Shown: positions 41,100-44,118 of the stretch, piece by piece | Position numbering within the stretch: the stretch's first letter is position 1 | Layout: the number at the start of each line of letters is the position of its first letter | NCBI GenBank assembly: GCA_913020445.1 | Contig: CAJWAR010000036.1 | Coordinates: 1-44,118 of the forward strand | Source of the DNA: an uncultured Rhodospirillaceae bacterium | GTDB lineage: Bacteria > Pseudomonadota > Alphaproteobacteria > Rhodospirillales > UBA2165 | DNA length: 44,118 nucleotides | Direction: 5' to 3' | Position numbers and translations under genes: made by a program | The notes under the pieces: generated by a model | Databases searched by the model: none | What the model was told of the DNA's origin: nothing | What the model saw: the letters and a program-made list of their open reading frames with translations, nothing else

Positions 41100-42077
41100 A
41101 TGACCAATTCAGCAACAAATGTGAAAGTCGTTCAACGGGGTGCTCATATCGGCGCCGAAATCCAAGGCGTTGATTTAACTGAAGCCGTCGATGACGCAAC
41201 TTTCAGCGTTATTGAAGAAGCATTTGTTGAGCATGAACTGCTGGTTTTTCTCGACCAGCCGATTAATTCTGAGCAGCATATAGAATTTGCTAATAAGTTT
41301 GGCGAGCTCAGTATTCATCCATTTTCACCAAATAGTGATGATACGCCCGAATTAATTATGTTCGATAATGATGCCGATAATCCGGCTTTTTCAACCGATT
41401 GTTGGCACAGCGATGAAACCTTTCGCGCCACACCGCCATTGGCGACGATGTTGCATGGTTTGGTTATACCAGAGGTCGGTGGCGACACGATGTTTGCCAG
41501 TATGACATCGGCCTATGAAGGTCTCAGCGACCGGATGAAAAACTTTATTTCCGGTCTCGAAGCGATCCATGATTTTAAACCATTCCGGGCGCTATTTGGC
41601 AGTGATGAGAAGAGCATAGCCGACCTGCGTTACTATGAAGACCGCTATCCGCCAATCCTCCATCCGGTGGTCAGTAAGCATCCAGTTTCGGGCAAGCCGG
41701 TGCTATTTGTAAATCCGCAATTTACCATACAAATCAAAGGGATGGACGAAGTTGAGAGCCGTAATTTGTTGACCCAACTTTTTGAGCAGGCGAAAATTCC
41801 GGAGTTTCAATTTCGCCATCACTGGGCGGTTGATACAGTTGTTATTTGGGATAATCGGTCAACTCAACATTATGCGGTTCACGACTATTTTCCGCAGCGC
41901 CGAAAGTTGGATCGGGTGACCATCAAAGGGTCTGACGTCTTACCCTATGCGAAGGTTGCGGATGCCAAATCGGTGCAGAATAATAAGAGCCCTTTACCCG
42001 ATAATCCCAAGGTCAAACACGGCGATCATAAGCCCAAAAGAGAGCTCGAAAGACAACTCGAAGAGACTGAAAATTAA
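41100..42077 (+). CDS. TauD/TfdA-family dioxygenase (second, unrelated to the first)
   Basis: A 325-residue Fe(II)/2-oxoglutarate oxygenase close to TauD: GAEIQGVDLTEAVDDATF is the typical opening, H103 and D105 in CWHSDETFRATPP bind iron, and WDNRSTQHYAVHDYFPQRRKLDRVTIKG holds the distal His and the Arg for 2-oxoglutarate. TauD releases sulfite from taurine, but related enzymes act on 2,4-D and other compounds. No taurine transport genes are nearby. The C-terminal tail after residue 290 is polar and Lys-rich. GGAGATGGGAAC precedes the ATG. Confidence 0.9.
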   Translation: MTNSATNVKVVQRGAHIGAEIQGVDLTEAVDDATFSVIEEAFVEHELLVFLDQPINSEQHIEFANKFGELSIHPFSPNSDDTPELIMFDNDADNPAFSTDCWHSDETFRATPPLATMLHGLVIPEVGGDTMFASMTSAYEGLSDRMKNFISGLEAIHDFKPFRALFGSDEKSIADLRYYEDRYPPILHPVVSKHPVSGKPVLFVNPQFTIQIKGMDEVESRNLLTQLFEQAKIPEFQFRHHWAVDTVVIWDNRSTQHYAVHDYFPQRRKLDRVTIKGSDVLPYAKVADAKSVQNNKSPLPDNPKVKHGDHKPKRELERQLEETEN

Positions 42078-42317
42078 TCCAAAATAGAGCATATTAGAAA
42101 AATCTATTTTAAATAAAAAATGGCGAAAAATTTGTTTCCCCATTGAGATTTTTCTCAATCCATTGTAAATAAAAGCTAATCTTTTCCGGTATGTTCACAG
42201 TCGTAGCCGACTTCCACCCGAAGGGCGTGCTCATCTTCTACATTATTGGATCAGTTTAAAGCCGGTATATATCGGTGCGTTAAAATATATAGTATTCCCA
42301 GTTGAGGAGGTTTTTCG

Positions 42318-42527
42318 ATGCCTAAGGGGACAGTAAAGTGGTTCAATCTGCAAAAAGGATATGGCTTCATTATGCCTGATGATGGCGGTGATGATGCTTT
42401 TGTTCATATTTCTGCAGTTGAACAGTCCGGGTTAACCAGCTTGGATGAAGGCCAAAAGGTCGATTATGAATTGGCTGAAGGTCGAAATGGTAAAATGGCG
42501 GCACAAAACATTTCCATTTCTGAATAA
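42318..42527 (+). CDS. Cold-shock domain protein (CspA family)
   Basis: A 69-residue single cold-shock domain: KGTVKWFNLQKGYGFIMPDDGGDDAFVHISAVEQSG with RNP1 (KGYGFI) and RNP2 (AFVHIS). It binds single-stranded RNA and DNA. GAGGAGG lies 7 bases before the ATG and a strong terminator follows. The 240-bp AT-rich leader upstream is long, as in many csp genes, but I see no clear cold-box motif. Confidence 0.96.
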   Translation: MPKGTVKWFNLQKGYGFIMPDDGGDDAFVHISAVEQSGLTSLDEGQKVDYELAEGRNGKMAAQNISISE

Positions 42528-42554
42528 ACCAGGAACTCATATATAATTTGAGTG

Positions 42555-42587
42555 GGGCTGCCTTTTACCGGCGGCCCTATTTTTTTG
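42555..42587 (+). terminator. Rho-independent terminator after the cold-shock gene
   Basis: Stem GGGCTGCC/GGCGGCCC with one G-T pair, 7-base loop, then TATTTTTTT. It also rules out a GTG start at 42552 for the following gene. Confidence 0.88.
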
Positions 42588-42638
42588 CCAAAATTGAAAC
42601 TGCATGGCATGTTAATTCCTCAGGCAGGGGAGGCAGGA

Positions 42639-42887
42639 TTGGCCGAAATCACTAAAATAAGTTCTGAGTTGCGCCATGAACTCGGCGATCTCATCACCGC
42701 CTTTTGCTGGTATGCGGATCATGGTGAAGCGGCGAAAATACCCGAGCTTTTTACTGAGGATGGGCGCATTTCGGCGCCGGAGACTTATGTTGTCGGCGAT
42801 TCATACGAAACCTTTGAAAAAGGATCGGATGGCCAATGGCGGTTTGCAGAACGCCGGCTTGATCTAACCTTTAAGGCGGATAGCTAA
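42639..42887 (+). CDS. Internally shortened NTF2/SnoaL-like protein
   Basis: An 82-residue frame with the N-terminal helix part of a SnoaL-like (NTF2-fold) protein, ELGDLITAFCWYADHGEAAKIPELFTEDGRISAP, joined almost directly to its C-terminal strand part, DSYETFEKGSDGQWRFAERRLDL. Family members have roughly 40-60 more residues between these parts, so a deletion in frame is likely and the barrel cannot close normally. TTG 42639 has AGGGGAGG five bases upstream. Expressed remnant or pseudogene are both possible. Confidence 0.62.
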   Translation: MAEITKISSELRHELGDLITAFCWYADHGEAAKIPELFTEDGRISAPETYVVGDSYETFEKGSDGQWRFAERRLDLTFKADS

Positions 42888-42914
42888 CTAAGGTAATCAA
42901 CCAGGGAGATAGAA

Positions 42915-43775
42915 ATGAAATTAGCGACCTTTACCGTCGGCGGGATGACCAGAATTGGTGTGGTTAAAGGTGATGAAATTGTCGATCTATCCGATGCGGC
43001 GCCTGATCTGCCAAGCGATATGCGCACGTTTTTGCGCGCCGGTGAGGTTGCTTTTGATACGGCGGCGAAAGCAAATGGTAAAACCTTCAAATTAGCTGAG
43101 GTTCGGCTGGAGACACCGGTGCCGAACCCTCAGAAATATCTGGCGATCGGTTTGAATTATGGCTCCCACCTGGAAGAGGTCGCCAAGCTCGGGATGACCA
43201 AGCCCGAATATCAGATCTGGTTTAATAAGCAGGTCTCCTGCCTCAATGGTCCTTATGATGACATTCACCTGCCCAAGGTCTCCAGCGAACTGGATTACGA
43301 ATGCGAGCTCGGTGTGGTCATTGGTAAAAGCTGCCGCCATGTCCCGGTGGAAGACGCTGCCAATGTTATCGCCGGCTATACGATTGCGAATGACGTCAGT
43401 GTCAGGGATTGGCAAATGCGCTCACCGACGGCGACGCTGGGTAAATCTTTTGACACTCATGGTCCGGTCGGCCCCTGGATTGTCACCGCCGATGAAATAG
43501 GTGATCCCCATGATTTAGCGATCTCGACGATCGTCAACGGGGAAACTCGCCAAAGCGGCAATACCGGCGAGATGATATTCAACTGTTTTGAGCAAATCGC
43601 TTATCTCTCGACGGTGATGACCCTCGAGCCGGGCGACATTCTGGCCACCGGCACACCGGCTGGCGTCGGTGCCTTGGCCGAGCCGCAGAATTTCCTGAAA
43701 TCCGGTGACGTGGTTAGAGTAGAGATCGAAAAAATCGGCCACATCGAAAACACCGTCATCGACGAGCCGGTTTAA
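42915..43775 (+). CDS. Fumarylacetoacetate hydrolase family protein
   Basis: A 286-residue FAH-superfamily enzyme: KYLAIGLNYGSHLEE, the metal-binding DYECELGVVIGK, YTIANDVSVRDWQMRSP, KSFDTHGPVGPWIV and LEPGDILATGTPAGVG. Members hydrolyse or isomerise 2-oxo acids in aromatic-compound breakdown (for example 2-hydroxyhepta-2,4-diene-dioate isomerase or ureidoglycolate lyase). The substrate cannot be told from sequence. GGGAG precedes the ATG; it follows the shortened NTF2-like gene by 27 bp. Confidence 0.92.
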   Translation: MKLATFTVGGMTRIGVVKGDEIVDLSDAAPDLPSDMRTFLRAGEVAFDTAAKANGKTFKLAEVRLETPVPNPQKYLAIGLNYGSHLEEVAKLGMTKPEYQIWFNKQVSCLNGPYDDIHLPKVSSELDYECELGVVIGKSCRHVPVEDAANVIAGYTIANDVSVRDWQMRSPTATLGKSFDTHGPVGPWIVTADEIGDPHDLAISTIVNGETRQSGNTGEMIFNCFEQIAYLSTVMTLEPGDILATGTPAGVGALAEPQNFLKSGDVVRVEIEKIGHIENTVIDEPV

Positions 43776-43783
43776 GCCTATTT

Positions 43784-43804
43784 CCTCCCCCTTGATGGGG
43801 GAGG
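43784..43804. repeat. C/G-rich hairpin after the FAH gene
   Basis: Perfect 8-bp arms CCTCCCCC and GGGGGAGG with loop TTGAT, followed later by GGGGAGGGG. There is no T-run. Such hairpins occur as dispersed intergenic elements in alphaproteobacteria; it may stop or stabilise the transcript. The rest of 43805-44005 holds no supported gene. Confidence 0.55.
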
Positions 43805-44005
43805 CCACATAAATATTATGGGGAGGGGATGATCCTGACGGTTTTTATAATTAATCTTTGGCTGTAATTGTCGAATACGCTACTCTTATCAGAAGGTGTA
43901 CGGAAACCCTCCTAAAAATGGGTCAAAATAGGTCGCTGAGGCCTGCGGTTTGGTAGTTGGTTCAATGGGGGTAAACGGAAAAGAGTTTGTTTCGGTATGG
44001 CCTAC

Positions 44006-44036
44006 AATGTCCGCTTTAGCCTCGGAAGCGGACATT
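44006..44036. repeat. Palindromic repeat copy (GTCCGC family)
   Basis: Arms AATGTCCGCTTT and AAGCGGACATT with loop AGCCTCGG. Upstream, GTTTCGGTATGGCCT is the inverted and diverged form of the sequence beside the copy at 1071-1100, so the copies face opposite ways. Confidence 0.7.
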
Positions 44037-44054
44037 ATTTTCATAGCACTGAGA

Positions 44055-44080
44055 GTCCGCTTTTAGCCAAAAGCGGACAT
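44055..44080. repeat. Palindromic repeat copy (GTCCGC family)
   Basis: Arms GTCCGCTTTT and AAAAGCGGAC with loop AGCC, the same core as the copy at 1071-1100. It lies only 18 bases after another copy, so this intergenic region holds a pair. Confidence 0.7.
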
Positions 44081-44118
44081 GGTGATGCCTCAGGTACCCA
44101 TTGCACTTGTCTGGCTAC

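Noticed and set aside
42552..42638. GTG start at 42552 for the NTF2-like protein
   Set aside because: It lies at the edge of the terminator of the cold-shock gene, so transcripts with it would include the hairpin; the later TTG has a strong ribosome site.

Overview
The window looks like a chromosomal stretch of a sulfur-oxidising bacterium, most likely a marine alphaproteobacterium near Rhodospirillales. The arguments are an rhodoquinone-type RquA, a reverse-type dsr operon of the phototroph/chemolithotroph kind, a sox set without soxCD, SoeABC, and moderate GC coding DNA with very AT-rich promoters. The taxonomy is inference; no rRNA or tRNA gene was seen.

Layout. 1-5.5 kb: a probable rhodoquinone methyltransferase (RquA), a CBS-domain protein, a tandem universal stress protein, arginase divergent from ornithine aminotransferase, and an untracked 54-residue membrane protein with its own terminator. 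5.8-20.3 kb: the first sulfur block. It holds dsrE2-tusA, an exported DsrE-like protein, a SoxW-like thioredoxin, an ArsR regulator with the cysteine pair of persulfide sensors, tusA-soeABC, an FccB/SoxF flavoprotein, a second SoxW-like protein, a CcdA/SoxV transporter and soxXYZAB. 20.7-22.2 kb: a three-gene unit (Fe/2-oxoglutarate dioxygenase plus two small unknown proteins) divergent from dsr. 22.6-34.5 kb: a compact dsrABEFHCMKLJOPN operon. 34.5-37.8 kb: a YeeE/YedE sulfur-compound transporter, a SoxS-like thioredoxin, a GlcG/HbpS-like protein, a second exported DsrE-like protein and a rhodanese. 37.8-44.1 kb: ordinary or decaying genes (CoxL remnant, two ABC permeases, YaiI, a TauD-family enzyme, cold-shock protein, shortened NTF2-like protein, FAH-family hydrolase).

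How it works together (inference from known pathways). Periplasmic Sox without SoxCD would oxidise thiosulfate and leave the sulfane sulfur as stored sulfur. Sulfane sulfur would pass in the cytoplasm through rhodanese, TusA, DsrE2 and DsrEFH to DsrC; rDsrAB with DsrL and DsrMKJOP would release sulfite; SoeABC would oxidise sulfite to sulfate and feed electrons to quinone. FccB would take sulfide. CcdA, the SoxW pair and SoxS would keep periplasmic Sox thiols reduced. The ArsR protein is a good candidate for the controller.

The most unusual points are: DsrJ has no cysteine besides those of its three haem motifs; FccB has Leu where the flavin-linking Cys is expected and has no cytochrome partner nearby; four ACGTA boxes at about 21-bp phasing lie upstream of dsrA; two exported DsrE-like paralogues flank the sulfur genes; the dioxygenase/two-small-protein unit has no known role; and an imperfect-palindrome repeat family occurs at both ends of the window.
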